DNA of 64,000 bases from Hybos culiciformis (lineage: Eukaryota; Arthropoda; Insecta; Diptera; Hybotidae). Shown in pieces: positions 45,401-58,439 of the stretch. The stretch is taken from NCBI GenBank assembly GCA_964007475.1, contig OZ023273.1, forward strand, positions 122,373,812 to 122,437,811, given 5' to 3'. Below the pieces are notes generated by a model. The model worked only from the letters and a program-made list of their open reading frames with translations. It ran no database searches and was not told where the DNA came from. The first letter of the stretch is position 1; every line of letters begins with the position of its first letter. Position numbers and translations under genes: made by a program.

Positions 45401-47052
45401 ATTCTTAATTTAATATGTAATCTACTTATTTATTTTAACAACCAAGGATGATGTTAATTTTATAGTTTATTTTATGTTTGTTTGAATAATTATAGGGCAA
45501 AAATATGTTAATGTATATAATGTATATATAGTAGTTTATTGGTTTAAGTTTTTATTTATTAATAGCTAATAATTTTTCAATAAGTTATGAATACACTAGA
45601 ATTGTTACTAAAATAAACTATTTATTTATAAATGATGCATTATTTAAAGGTTGTAGATGTAATCGACTGAAGATAACACTACAATACACAGTACAGGATA
45701 ATCCTAGGTTAGGACTGGGAGATACATATTAAGTGGAAATATCGCTAGAAATAAATACCATAAGCAAATTAAACTTGATACTTGCCCTTACAGCACGGTA
45801 AGATATTCAAAAGATAATAAAAAAAATATAAAATATTTGAAATTTGTCTTTCAACAAATTTTTGATCCTTTTTTGTTTCATTGATTTTAAATTTAAATTC
45901 TTAATATAATTTTAAATAACAGCAGCAACCTTTAAACACTGAAAAAGGATTAATTTTAACCATTTCTTAATGACATTTAATAATGAATAATGACATTCAT
46001 AATATGTATATATATACATATACAAATTATTTATTTATTAAATTAGAAAACTGAATTAAAATATAAAAAAATAATTAAAATGAAATTTTTAAAAATAGCC
46101 ACATAAAAACTGTGTCAAAAATTTAGTTTGATTCAAGTCTAAAAAAAAAAGATTATTATTTTTCTCCTTTTCGTAATTACATTAACTTTTGATATGACGT
46201 TGACATGTCATATTCCATAAAAATTAAAAAAAAAAATATGAATTAATTTTAGGTTTTTTGTATACCAATCAATTTTTCCTAAATATTTTGTATTAGTTTT
46301 AATAGGATTATTCGCTGAAATCCTTAACAATTTTTTTTTTTGTTATTATTAATGAAAATTTATGAAAAATTGTATATTGTCAAAAATTGTAATTGGATAT
46401 GCTTACATATATATTTTATATATATATTTTGTGATACAATGTTCATACGAATATTCTAAATATATGAAAGACATACCTATACGTATAATAATGTCAATTC
46501 ATTATTACTTAAATTATTATAAAATTATTACAAATTTCTTAAATTAAACATTATATAGTCAGAATAAAGAACTACTGGTGTGCTAACACTAAAATTCTGA
46601 TTAACGTAAAATTCTATTATTGTATGATGTAAAAATAGTTAGTTTTCAAATCATGTCTTTCTATCCTAAATTTTAAAGCTTCTCTCTCATTGTAAAATAA
46701 TCACTTAATCTCACACATAACAATCATTAATTATACTCTTATCGCTGAATAAGTAATTTTATTATAGTCATCTCTCTATAATAATATTATATAATACATA
46801 CATTAATATGTATATTCGTACATACATCAATTAATATATATACAATGTACATACACATATATATTTAAATACATGTTTATATTGATGTTAATATATACAT
46901 ATATATTTTTTTAGATTTTAACAACATTAAAATTAACTTTAATAATAGAAAATATAACCTTAACTTTTAAATAAAATACCCTTAAATGTTTTTGTGGTAA
47001 AACAAAAAAAAAAAACAATTTATTTTTTTTTTTTGCTTAATTTTTCCCATAT
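30427..47052. other. 16.6 kb AT-rich DNA without a recognisable gene
   Basis: Only short frames (60-80 codons) of low-complexity composition occur. GC-richer islands stand out at 32650-32780 (possible exon, listed separately), 35090-35180 and 41370-41510. A tandem 'tactgatagtacaat' stretch lies at 34685-34735. I see no tRNA or known ncRNA. The region may be intronic or intergenic. Confidence 0.5.
32651..32779 (-). CDS. Possible short terminal exon (43 codons), unrecognised
   Basis: On the minus strand this local GC-rich island is open for 42 codons plus stop: HSEVMPHVKSQLPQRHHAAS, then STSSKQATPIIHSQSL and ISQLCN-stop. The amino-acid make-up is balanced (Ser, Gln, His, Pro) and unlike the Lys/Asn/Ile/Phe-rich chance frames around it. 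An AG that could serve as a splice acceptor (acatag) lies at its upstream edge, but the pyrimidine tract is poor. I do not recognise the protein. A decayed transposon piece is an alternative. Confidence 0.25.
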   Translation of the reverse strand, partial: HSEVMPHVKSQLPQRHHAASSTSSKQATPIIHSQSLISQLCN

Positions 47053-47056
47053 ATGT

Positions 47057-47757
47057 TGTAAAGGAAAAAATTTGTTTTTATTTAATGGAAAGTTTCTATT
47101 GTCTTTCTTCTTTATGGTTATTTATCTTATGATGGATCATGGGTTGGACATCTATGTTGTCCAAGACATCTAAGGCCTATTGAATTCCCTAATCCATAAT
47201 GACCACTAGCATGTCATTATGGAGATCCTATTGTCTAGGCTGTATTCAGCCGTATGTCCTATTAGAGCGGGACGCGCTTTCGTTTTGGCTTAAGAGCCGG
47301 ATATTCCATTTTTAGCTTGGAACAGCTTGGTATATTTGATAGGCTTACCAAGCCTTGTTATCCGTATTATATTGCTCGGAAAGCTATCTTACCTGTATTG
47401 TATAGCTCAGGGAAGCCGTTTAATAAAAGTGAGATATCTATTTGAGATCAAATTTCAATCTGGATTTTATTCTAAAAACTTATCATATTTATACAAAATC
47501 TTATATACTAAAATTCTTAAATTCTATATACAATTTATCTACATGATAATAAATTTTTATATACAATATTATTTACTAATATCAGATTCATACCAAATTA
47601 TTATTTTTATTATTTATTAATTAGTGATTGGTCACCCAATCAAATTTATTATAATTTACCGTAATCTTAATTCTATATTATTTTAGGGTTCAACAAGATT
47701 TTAATAATTTTATCAATTTAGTTTTATTTTAATTTTGGTAATGATAATATCATTACA
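47057..47757 (-). repeat. 3' LTR (701 bp)
   Basis: Differs from the other LTR at only about three positions, all near the left end (one T insertion, aatgg/aaagg, aaagt/aaaat). A 97-codon frame inside is identical in both LTRs and is LTR sequence, not a gene. LTRs should carry promoter and poly(A) signals. Confidence 0.92.
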
Positions 47758-49274
47758 TCCTTTCCCTTTTAGAAAAAAATTTTATGATTTTTTAGGAAAT
47801 AAGAAAATTTTTATATTTTTAAAATTTTTTTTGAATTTGAATTTGTGGTGTTTGTTACAAATAATAATTAATGTTAATGTTATTTTTTGAATTTGAATTT
47901 GTGGTGTTTGTTACAAATAATGATTAATGTTACGATTGAAACTTTTTTTTTTTGTAATTGAATCTTATTATTTTTATTTTATTTTTATAATTGTTCTTTT
48001 AATGAATGTTCCCTATTTTTTTTTTTTGTTTAATTTGTGTATTATATCTCTGGTATATCAATTATATAACTATTCCTAGAGTTATCTATTTACTCAGGAC
48101 AAGTGTCTCATGGACATATAATTCAGTGCTAGTATCTCTAGTCGACTGATTTAGTTTGAATTAATCATTAATCTCAAAACTAATTAATGCGGAGAATTTC
48201 CTCTATTAGAAATCTCGGCCTAAATATTCCGTCAATTGGAAATTTCATCAATTGGGAATTTATACAATAATAAAAGAGTGCCTAATGACTCTTATTGCCA
48301 ATATCCTAAATTATTCATTCTTATTTTCAATAAATTTCGTAAATAGTTCATTGGTGACAGACTTATCTGTTCCAGTATCAATTATGAATTTTATTGGATA
48401 ATGATGATTAACTTATACATTTGGATATAAATGTGGGCATTTAAATTTGATTTTGATCAGTGATGTTTGTTTCCTGATCTCAGAGAAAAAAATTTTTTGT
48501 GTGTAAACTATTCTTAGGGATATGCAATTTCAAATCAATCGTAATATTAAATAATTTTGTCTAAGTGAAAATATTTGATGTGTCATATTATTGTGACGTA
48601 TCATTTAAAAATTTTTATAATGGATAGATAATGAGTAATTTCTTTTTGTATTTAAGAAGAAAGTTTTTTTTTTTTTTTTGTTAAAAAGAATTTTGATAGA
48701 CAAGTGTTTTTTTTTTTTTTGTCTATTGAAAAAAAATTTAATAGGATGTTCGTAATATAATTTTATATTTGTGTTAATTCTAAAATTTTTTAGGGTGTTC
48801 TTAAGTAACATTCTTATAATTTTTTGAAAATTTTTTGATTTAAAAATCCATTTATATATTTCATGTAAAATTTATATAACCTAATTATTTTGTAAAAATT
48901 TGTTATTTTTATAATAATATAGTAAAAAAAAATATACATTTTTTTTGTAAAATTTAATATTTATATATATAATTATCTCTTGTGAATTTCATTTATATAA
49001 TTTTTTTTTTTTTGTAAAATTTCATGTTTATATATAATTATTTTTCTTGTGAATTTCTTTTATTTTTAATATACATTTCTTTTTTTTTTTATAATTTCAT
49101 AGAAAAAAAAATATTTATTTTTGACAATATATCGTATTTTAAAAAAAATTTTTAATTTTTATTTTTTGTGTTCTCTATGTGGTTAAAATTTTTGTTGAAC
49201 ATTTTGTTCCATCTTTTAAAATTTATGGTTATTTTGGTTCTGTATTATATAATTTGCGGTTTGCAGGATCGCCA
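47758..49274 (-). other. Internal region of the LTR element, non-coding
   Basis: About 1.5 kb with no retroviral-type domain on either strand. Near the polypurine tract a ~55-bp unit (tttgaatttgaatttgtggt ... acaaataatgattaatgtta) is tandemly duplicated (about 47828-47936). At 48850-49100 an AT-rich unit 'atataattatttttcttgtg' recurs about three times. Confidence 0.7.
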
Positions 49275-49974
49275 TGTAAAGGAAAAAATTGTTTTTATTT
49301 AAAGGAAAATTTCTATTGTCTTTCTTCTTTATGGTTATTTATCTTATGATGGATCATGGGTTGGACATCTATGTTGTCCAAGACATCTAAGGCCTATTGA
49401 ATTCCCTAATCCATAATGACCACTAGCATGTCATTATGGAGATCCTATTGTCTAGGCTGTATTCAGCCGTATGTCCTATTAGAGCGGGACGCGCTTTCGT
49501 TTTGGCTTAAGAGCCGGATATTCCATTTTTAGCTTGGAACAGCTTGGTATATTTGATAGGCTTACCAAGCCTTGTTATCCGTATTATATTGCTCGGAAAG
49601 CTATCTTACCTGTATTGTATAGCTCAGGGAAGCCGTTTAATAAAAGTGAGATATCTATTTGAGATCAAATTTCAATCTGGATTTTATTCTAAAAACTTAT
49701 CATATTTATACAAAATCTTATATACTAAAATTCTTAAATTCTATATACAATTTATCTACATGATAATAAATTTTTATATACAATATTATTTACTAATATC
49801 AGATTCATACCAAATTATTATTTTTATTATTTATTAATTAGTGATTGGTCACCCAATCAAATTTATTATAATTTACCGTAATCTTAATTCTATATTATTT
49901 TAGGGTTCAACAAGATTTTAATAATTTTATCAATTTAGTTTTATTTTAATTTTGGTAATGATAATATCATTACA
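49275..49974 (-). repeat. 5' LTR (700 bp)
   Basis: Upstream LTR in the element's own (minus) orientation, followed directly by the primer-binding site. Relative to surrounding DNA it has a GC-richer stretch (ccaagacatctaaggcctat ... cgggacgcgctttcg), as expected of a mobile element in AT-rich host DNA. Confidence 0.92.
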
Positions 49975-49978
49975 ATGT

Positions 49979-52027
49979 TTTATACTGTACTTATATATAT
50001 AAATGTTAAAGGAGTATAATATTTACCAGCTATTAACAAATTAATATATTCCCTTAGAATATATAGTTTTAATAAAAAAATAAATAAATATATGTATAAA
50101 AAAAAAAAAATTACAAAATTATACAACGTCTCTATTAAAGTTTATCGTTTAGAAAAAAACAAACATTTTACTTTGTTATTATTATTATTATTATTACCAT
50201 ATAACCATAGTGTATATAGTTTGATTTTTATTCAGAATTCGTCTAAAAATGAATATATTATATGGGAAATTAACAAAAAAAAAAAATAACATTATTTTTT
50301 CGACTTCAAGAAGAGACATTCGGCTTCTTCTACTCTATACTATAGTTGGAAATGTATCTTTAAGTTTGAATTTTATTAAACTAATTGCAATATAAGTATA
50401 TGTTTTTATAGCTTAAACTAGCACTGTCTAGAGAAGAAAATATTAACAATAATGAAATTTTAAAAAAAATATATAATTAAATAAGAATTTTTATTTTTAT
50501 TTTTGTGGTTATGAAATTGAATTTTTATTTTTGTTAAATAATGATAAGAATTAAAAATATCTACGTATGTTGAATTTCTTGAAAAATATCTTGGTGAACA
50601 GAACTGATGTGAATTAATTTAATAAAAATTGTATTCATTTAGTAAAATTTGAGTTTAAACAATAATTCTGTTCTAGAAAAATATTTGAACATTTTTTTCA
50701 AACGTTCAATCGATATTAAACTTTAATATTAATAAGAGATGACTTAAAAAAAAAACTCTTCGCTTGCAAAAAATAAAACAAAAGTTTTGATGATTAAAAG
50801 ACAGCATGCTGTCAACTACTATATTAATATTTTACCACAAATCTCTGAAAAATTTCATATTACATATCCCGTCATATGGTCTATTTAATACATTATATAT
50901 TTGACAATTGAAACATATATTTTATCTTATCATCATGATACAACACATGTATCTATTATTAGAATATAGTTATTTAAAAAAAAAAATTAAAAATAATAAT
51001 GAAATAATAATAATGTCATAGATTTCTATTAATAAACTTTTATATCCCATTTTAATGTAAAACAAAAAAAAAAATAAAAAATTGTTTTTAACATATTAAT
51101 GTGGTTATGCTTTGAAAAAAAAAAGAGAAAAAGTTATATATATTTTTTTAATAGTGTTATTTATAATAACACTGATTATTTAATAACACTTTTGGTGTAC
51201 AAAATATAATAACTTTTTTTTTTTTGTTCTTTTCCCAACGAATATATTCCACCTATCTAATTAACTTAATTGCTGAAACACCTGTTCCCTTTAAAAAAAA
51301 AAAAACAAATTATTGCTAGAATCACTTTAGTAAAATATATAAAAAAAAAACCAAAAAGGAGACAAAATTTTTAAGCTTGAAATAATACTGAGGATAAAAG
51401 ATTTTTTGTTTTTTTTTTGCCCTTTTTTTTTTTTTTGGTAATATAAATTTTCTTTTATGGATGTATTAGTGTAATCGTCACGCGATTATCCTTTGAATTT
51501 AAGCACCCAGTTTTAATAGAATTATTATAGTTGTTTGTTATGTTCAGCTTATTTTCATTACGAAAAAAAAAAATTAGTTTTTTTTCCTTTGTAGTATTTT
51601 TTTTTTTCCAGTATGATAAATAAAATTTTCGAAGGCAGTCCACAATATAAATTTTAATGGTTAAATGAAGGCAAATTGAAGGGTTAATAATAAAGGAACA
51701 AAAAAAAAATTTTATCTTTATAATGATTTCTAACTATAATTTTAACTTATAGCTTTTAGTCGACAAGGTATGTATGCATTATACATAATATATATTCAGT
51801 GAAATAAAGAAAATTGTAGGGTGAGGCGCCAAAAAAAAAAAAAATTTGATTTTATCAAAATATTATGAAAATGAGTACTTAATATAGAGAGGATTACACG
51901 CAAGGCAAAAACACCTTTATTAAAAATTGATAAGACACTGCTGTTACACGCAATATTATGAGCCTTTTGTTGCAAATTTTATTCTAGGTTTTCAACGTCG
52001 AATATACTTAATTTAATAATTTAAAGT
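49979..52027. other. AT-rich non-coding DNA
   Basis: No gene seen; low-complexity A/T tracts and short chance frames only. Confidence 0.55.
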
Positions 52028-52347
52028 TTTTTTTTTTTTTATTAAAGTTACCAAATCACTAGGTGGGATACCTTTTATACTTAAAGAAGTATGGATTTGG
52101 TAATGGGGATAGGAAATTTAGAAGGGATTAAAAAGTGGGACAGTTAGTAGGTAATCATGTACACTCTTCTTAAAGAACCGCAAGTCGTAAGTCAAACTTC
52201 CGCCAGCTGTCGGGAACAATTTTGATGGGAGAGCATTCCACATTCTCGAGGTGCGAATTGAAAACGAATCTCCAAAGCTCGTTCTATCACATCTGGGAAT
52301 TTTTACGAAATATGGGTGTGACGTTGAAGCAGTACGTGTTTGGCTTT
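52028..52347 (-). mobile_element. Second, heavily 5'-truncated copy of the LINE (antisense)
   Basis: On the minus strand it matches the C-terminal coding end and 3' UTR of the LINE at 13875-15941 (shared: aaacacgtactgcttcaacg, gattacctactaactgtccc, ggtatcccacctagtgattt), ending in a poly(A) tail seen here as the T run at 52028-52043. It lacks the 1.1-kb MITE. Only about the last 65 codons are present. Confidence 0.9.
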
Positions 52348-54056
52348 TAATATTTTAGTTTTGAACCATACAACATATTAAAAAAATAACCAGAGGATAT
52401 ATAATTAATTTTTTTGACAAGTTAACCAACTAATACCTTTTTTTGACTATATACAGTTTCACTTTTAAAAATAACTATAATTTTAAAGTAAATTGGGAAA
52501 GATATATAAATGGATGATATAATTATTGCAATTTTGTTCTATATGTATCTTAATTTACTGACCAGTTCAGTTTAAAATGAATTGTTAGTTTAATGAAACC
52601 ATAGATTGTTTCATTCATTTTTATAAAGCGTCAATCGGATATAGTTATAAAATATATTTAAGGATGACATTTGTTTAATTAATGCTTTTGAAATCTAATG
52701 TCACAAAGATGATCCCTCATTTTATTCAAAGATATAATTCCGACTATTAGATAAGATTACTCTGTTGTAGCGATTTACTTTAATTTTACGCTACTGCAAA
52801 CAATTAAAGTATAATATTAAAATCATTCAATTGGTTAAAATTTAATCTGAATTTAGTATATATTTATAATATTCTTGAAAACATTATCCATTTTATGTTA
52901 TTATCATTATAAAGTATATAGACAGATGACGTGCGGCTCTTAATTTAACACAGAATGACAAAGTTCTTAAGATATATAAAAAATATCAAGTTATTTTATT
53001 ATTACCATTTACTGTTTAAGTTTTAAGTTTTAAAAAAACATTATGTACATATTCGTTTTTAAATTATATAAAAAGTTTTGTCTTTCTTTTGAAAAGAAAA
53101 CTAACTATAAATGTTAAAGTTTAACTTTAATGAAGACCATAAGCGATAATAAGAAAAAATGTACATTTTTTGTTTTTTCTTTCGCGAAAATGAGTTGAGA
53201 AGAAACTGTAAAAATAAGAATTTAGTTTTTATGTAGTTAAAAAAACAATTTTTTTTTTTTTTAGTTAGAAATTATAACGATATAAATAGTAGAGATATAG
53301 TATATATATTTTTTAATCTTACAAAATTAAAATTCAGGAACTTCTTTCATTTGGATATCTACGGAAAAACAAATTATATAATATATGTATATAAAAAAAA
53401 AAATTGGATTTTATCAATTTTTACTTCAAGTTTTTTAAAGTTTTTTTTCTTTTTTTTAATACTTTGAAGAATTTTAATTTTGTTATTTAAAAATAAAAAA
53501 ACTATTTAAATGAAGTTTGGGTGATCTTTAAAGTTATTAAATATTTAAGATTATTAATGCAAAATTTCAAAATTTAAATAAGTGCCTTGAAAAAAGCTTT
53601 TAAAAATTCGATTTTTGGAAACTTTTTGTATACAATGAAAAATTTGTCCTTCTTCAAAACTACAATAAAGAGTTGTTTTCTTCTTTGATAGTCAAAACTA
53701 TATCGATAAAAAATAAAATTACTTAAGTAAGGACTGAATTTTAGTAAAAGTGAATACAGTTTATTTATTTATTGTTTCAAAAAAAATTCAAATGTTAAAA
53801 CTTAAATCTATCTGATATTGGTAAATTAATTGGCACTCTTCATACCAGAACCACATGAATTAATTTTTGAACTATATACGAAATGAAATGAAATCTTAGA
53901 CATAGAACTTTCCGGAGAACGTTTATGTTGATTTTTTTTTACATAACATCATAGCAATATGCATTAAATTTATGTAAAACAAGTTAAAGTTAATTATTTT
54001 TTATTTATAAAGTAAACGCAGTTGATAGTTTGTTTCTGAATATATGAATTTGACCA
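52348..54056. other. AT-rich non-coding DNA
   Basis: No gene or repeat recognised. Confidence 0.5.
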
Positions 54057-54058
54057 TA

Positions 54059-54368
54059 AAGGAAGTATAAATAGAGAAACTATTCCCATATAAAAAATGC
54101 AAATACAAATAGTGAAACAAAAAATCCATATCACAACCCCATGAGCTTTTTTTTTTGTATTTTTTTAGAATTCCACTCTCACAAACGCTTTTAAAACTTT
54201 CAAAATAACAACAGTTCTAAACAATTTTTAAAGTTTTAAAAGCTTTTGTGAGAGTGGAATTCTCAAAAAATACAAAAAAAGCTCATGGGGTTGTGATATG
54301 GATTTTTTGTTTCACTATTTGTATTTGCATTTTTTGTATGGGACTAGTTTCTCTATTTATACTTCCTT
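54059..54368. mobile_element. 310-bp near-perfect palindromic MITE, TA-flanked
   Basis: Left arm about 54059-54201 and right arm about 54230-54368 are reverse complements almost throughout (ends AAGGAAGTATAAATAGAGAA). The spacer is small (aaaataacaacagttctaaa). TA lies on both sides (54057-54058 and 54369-54370), which fits a Tc1/mariner-type target. No coding sequence. Confidence 0.8.
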
Positions 54369-54370
54369 TA

Positions 54371-54812
54371 TGATTTGACGCATATTGTAATAATATTTTT
54401 TAAAACAAAGCATTGGAGTTAGAAGGTCTGAAGAATTTCTTAGTTTTGTTTTCAATTTTATCCACTTCCAAAAAAAATATAAAGTATTCTGATTTTTCAT
54501 GTAATTTTTTATGTAAATAGTAATATTATTTTCCTAATAACTGGAAAACTAGAAGACGAAACGAAGAAATTACAAATTTTGAAAATTTAAGATAATTAAT
54601 TATAAGTATTATTATTATATGTATATATATAGATATTATATTTTATGTAGTTTTTGATTATAATATTTCCATCAAAGAATTTTATTTACATTGTGTACAG
54701 TAATGATGACAAAGATGTCTGATGATATTTACAACTAAAAAAATTTTTAATAAAAATATTTTTTTTATGATGTGGTAAAAATCATAATGTGTGAATAATA
54801 TACATCGCACAG
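54371..54812. other. AT-rich non-coding DNA
   Basis: No gene seen between two MITEs. Confidence 0.5.
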
Positions 54813-55134
54813 CACATGGATAGGGCCAACATATTTTCGTATATTATACTATATTAAAAATATGATCCTATTCAAGTGAAATATGATCCTATTCAAGTGC
54901 CACCGGGAGATGATCAAAGTCATCATACTGAAATATGATCCTATTCAAGTGCCACCGGGAGATCATCAAAGTCATCATATTTTTAACATTTACATTGAAA
55001 AAGGTAATTTTTTTTATAAGCACAACAAATTTTACTGGGGGTCTCTTAGAATGAAAAAAATATAAAACAGTGTACACAATTTGGAACAAACAATATGGAA
55101 ATAAATATGAAAATATATTGGCCCTATCCAAGTG
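54813..55134. mobile_element. 322-bp inverted-repeat element with an internal ~55-bp tandem repeat
   Basis: Ends CACATGGATAGGGCCAACAT and (reversed) CACTTGGATAGGGCCAATAT match for about 28 bp with few changes. Inside, the unit 'gatcctattcaagtgccacc ... gggagatgatcaaagtcatcat' occurs twice (about 54884-54930 and 54937-54981), preceded by a partial copy. It contains diverged versions of the terminal motif. Target duplication not identified. Confidence 0.65.
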
Positions 55135-58100
55135 CTTTGAAGTGTAATTTAATAATTTTCTTCTTTCAAATTTCTTTACCCTAAAATTGTTCACTACTTT
55201 AATTTGCCTTAAAAAAAAAATTAAGCTTCAGATGCAGACAGAAATTGATATTGTGAATTCATGTAAGTATAGGGAATGTGAAGATTTAGCGCAAATCCTG
55301 CTAAAACAATTTTTTTTTTTATTTAATTTTTCTTTTTCTATATGTAATATAGTTTAAAAGTATAATATAGCTCTTTTTCACTTTCTGTCGTTTACATAAT
55401 ATTTATAATATAAAAATTTTCGCTATTCAAGGATACTTTTATTGTTATTATAATCATTATTTATCCTTATAGGACTCATAGGAAAAAAAAACAATTCTTT
55501 ATACATTTTCCTTATATAGAAAATTCCTTTTATATATATTTTTTAAATTTATTTTTGTATTTTTTTTTTTTTAATAGAAAAAGTTTATTCTTTTACTGCA
55601 TTATTCCCTGCAATTTTGTTTTTTCTTTTTATTTTTGTTAAAATTAATTTCTAGATATGAAAATTTTTTGGTATTTAATTTATTGCGTTTTTATTTTTTC
55701 TTCGTGCCTTTTGGAAGATAAAGTAAAGATGTTAATATATGTTTAAAAACAAACAAACAAACAAACAAACAAACAAAAAAAGAACTTCGTTTGCATGTTA
55801 TAAACAAAATTTTAAGATTTATTTTCTATATTTTTATTGAACTAATATGTTTGTGAAATAATGCGAAAACAAAAGTTTTCTTGAAAAGTTAAAACAGGAT
55901 ATATTAAATTATATATTAAAGTAAATAATTTAATAATGGACAAATATATATTTTTTTAGGAAAACATACAAAATTATTATCAATATTGATTACAAATCAA
56001 AAATATAAAACCAGAATAATAATAAGTTAAGATTACAACGTCTAAAATACGTCTGTTTTATCGAAATTATCTAATAATTATATTCTAAATATTCAAAAAT
56101 TATTAAATAAATATGTGAATTATGTTAATTCAGAAAATGTATAGATTTTAGCTTAACAATAAATACTATAAAATTAAAACTAAATCTTCAACATATTGGT
56201 CAGGAAAAAGAATAATTTTTAGATTTCCGAGTCCCAACTCAACTTAAAAAAAAAACAACACAATCACTTCATCAAAGTGAACAAATTGAATAATTGATAC
56301 AAATTCCAGACCGAGGTACTGTCAATACCACTACATCATGATGGCCGACGTAATACAGAATTTACTTAATCATTTTTACTTACACTTGTACCTATATATT
56401 TATTTTTAAAATAAAAAGATTGACAAAATTTTTTAAGAATAATACTATTTAATTACATTAAAGATAGTTTAATTTGAAAATATTTAAATAACAATTATAA
56501 CAACTATAATATATAGAATAAAAAAAAAGTTAAATTATATATATAAAAGTTTTTTTTTACAAGATAAAAAGAGATTAAATGTGATTAGTTGGAACATCAC
56601 ATCATGAATGGATATTTAAAAAAAAAAAAAAAAAAACCACTAATTACTGAGGATATAATTCATGGGTGAAAAACTTTTTCAATTACATTTCCTTAAAATA
56701 TAATAATTTACGACAAGTTTTTTGGTAAACGAAAATAGAATTTATCCTTGGTTAAATGAAAAATTATCTACGTTTTCAAAAAAAAAAGAAAAAACTGAAA
56801 AAAGAAAAGGATAACTCAAATAAAAATTTAGAAAATTTTTGCTATTAGTTGAGGTTAAAAAGATGAACTTTTTAAAATGAACGTCATTAAAATAACGAAT
56901 ATTTTGCTATTTCTTTGAGAAATTAATTCACATTTTATATATAAGTGAAGTAATTTGAATATAGGATAAAAATCGGGCTTCAATAATATACATATTTCCA
57001 AAATACCGAAACATGGATAGAATATATAAATTTTACAGTTGCTTAATTTTTTACAACATCAACCCGTGGACAACATCAATTGAAAATAAAAACCAAAAGT
57101 TTAAAAAAATAATTCATTGAAAAGTGATATTGTTTTTGATAATTTTAGAAAAGAGTTTATACCTTATTTAAACTCATTATAAGTTTACTACTACGTCTGG
57201 TTACAGTAAACCTTTCGATTCTCAACTTTATGTTGATTTTTTTGATTCGTTGCGAGCTGTTAACTTTTATTACATTCTGATTATATGCACTTAAAAATTA
57301 TTTTATCATTATAATTAAATTTTATTACATGGCCAAAACAAATTGTTATATTAACGATATTGGAAGGTGTGCATTTAAGTAGTTGGAGTAAAAAAAAAAA
57401 AAACTCTTAAAACTACATTAATTTAATAGACATCTGCTGAGGACAATTTTTATGTTTTATGAATTCTTTAAGTTTAACACTATATATTACATATATTCAC
57501 GTATACACGTTAATTTGTGTGATAATATAATTCTGTTCTATACCCATAATTTATTTCGAACAGATAAAAAGATGCACATTCAAGGTTTTAAAGTTAAACA
57601 TCTTCTTGAATAATTCTTAGCTTATATATATATGTTTCATCAATAATATTATGTAAATCTTGAACCATTATTTTAGAACTATATTATATTATTGAACAGA
57701 AGTATCTGAATGAACATATCGAATTCCATGTACTTACACAAACCAATAGGAATACACTGTAGTTCAATGGCTGAATGAATTTGATTACCATCTAAATTTG
57801 AAGTTCTGTATCATAACGATAACGAAAGCATTTCAATAATGTCCACCTAATTCTTATCAAAATATTTGAATCTGTAATTTTATTTAGTAAATTACATTTT
57901 CAGCACAATAAGCATTTCAGAAAAACTTGTTCTAATTTGAAAATCTATTCATTCTCAACACATTAACTGAATAAGCTGAAAAAAAATCGATTAAAACTTT
58001 ATTATGATGATTTGGAAAAAACTTTTTGAGCTTAAGTGAGCATATAAATTGCATCAGAAAAGCAAAACTATTAATTTTTAAAGAAAAAAAAAATAAAAAA

Positions 58101-58431
58101 AATTTTTTATTTACAAAAACCTGATTGCAATAAAATTTTATTTCCAAAACATAAAAAAGGGTTATGCTGGAAAGTTGCCTTTAACACCTGATATCTTGAA
58201 ATATGAAAAAGTATTGTGTTCATAATTTTGTGCTATGTATATATTTATAAAATTCTACATTATTATATACAATATAAAAATAAAAATTCTTATTATATAC
58301 AAAACATAAATGAAGCCCTGAAGAAGTTTCCGCAAAAAATTTAGATTTCTTTCAACGAACAAATGAGTTTAGTATGTGTTATGGATTTCTTACGAATAAT
58401 TCAATTTGCTGAAAATTTTATAAAGTGAAAG
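55135..58431. other. AT-rich non-coding DNA
   Basis: No gene seen. A (CAAA)n run lies at 55750-55780. About 56305-56360 is a GC-richer piece (ccaccacatcatgatgg-like, minus strand resembling a tRNA A box) related to one at 35125-35170. Confidence 0.5.
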
Positions 58432-58439
58432 GTATATAC

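Larger units (their letters stand above)
47057..49974 (-). mobile_element. Non-autonomous LTR retrotransposon, recent insertion
   Basis: Two long direct repeats (47057-47757 and 49275-49974) start TGTAAAGG and end CATTACA on the plus strand. They are flanked outside by the 4-bp duplication atgt (47053-47056 and 49975-49978). Inside the right copy lies tggcgatcctgc on the minus strand (49263-49274), a TGG-starting primer-binding site. Inside the left copy lies the minus-strand polypurine tract aaaagggaaagga (about 47758-47770). The element therefore reads right to left. The 1.5-kb interior has no gag or pol, so it must depend on proteins supplied in trans. A 4-bp duplication fits gypsy-type integrase. 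Confidence 0.92.

Noticed and set aside
47327..49837. Identical 97-codon frames at 47327-47620 and 49544-49837
   Set aside because: They are the same LTR sequence in both LTRs, on the strand opposite to the element; identity reflects recent insertion, not gene duplication.
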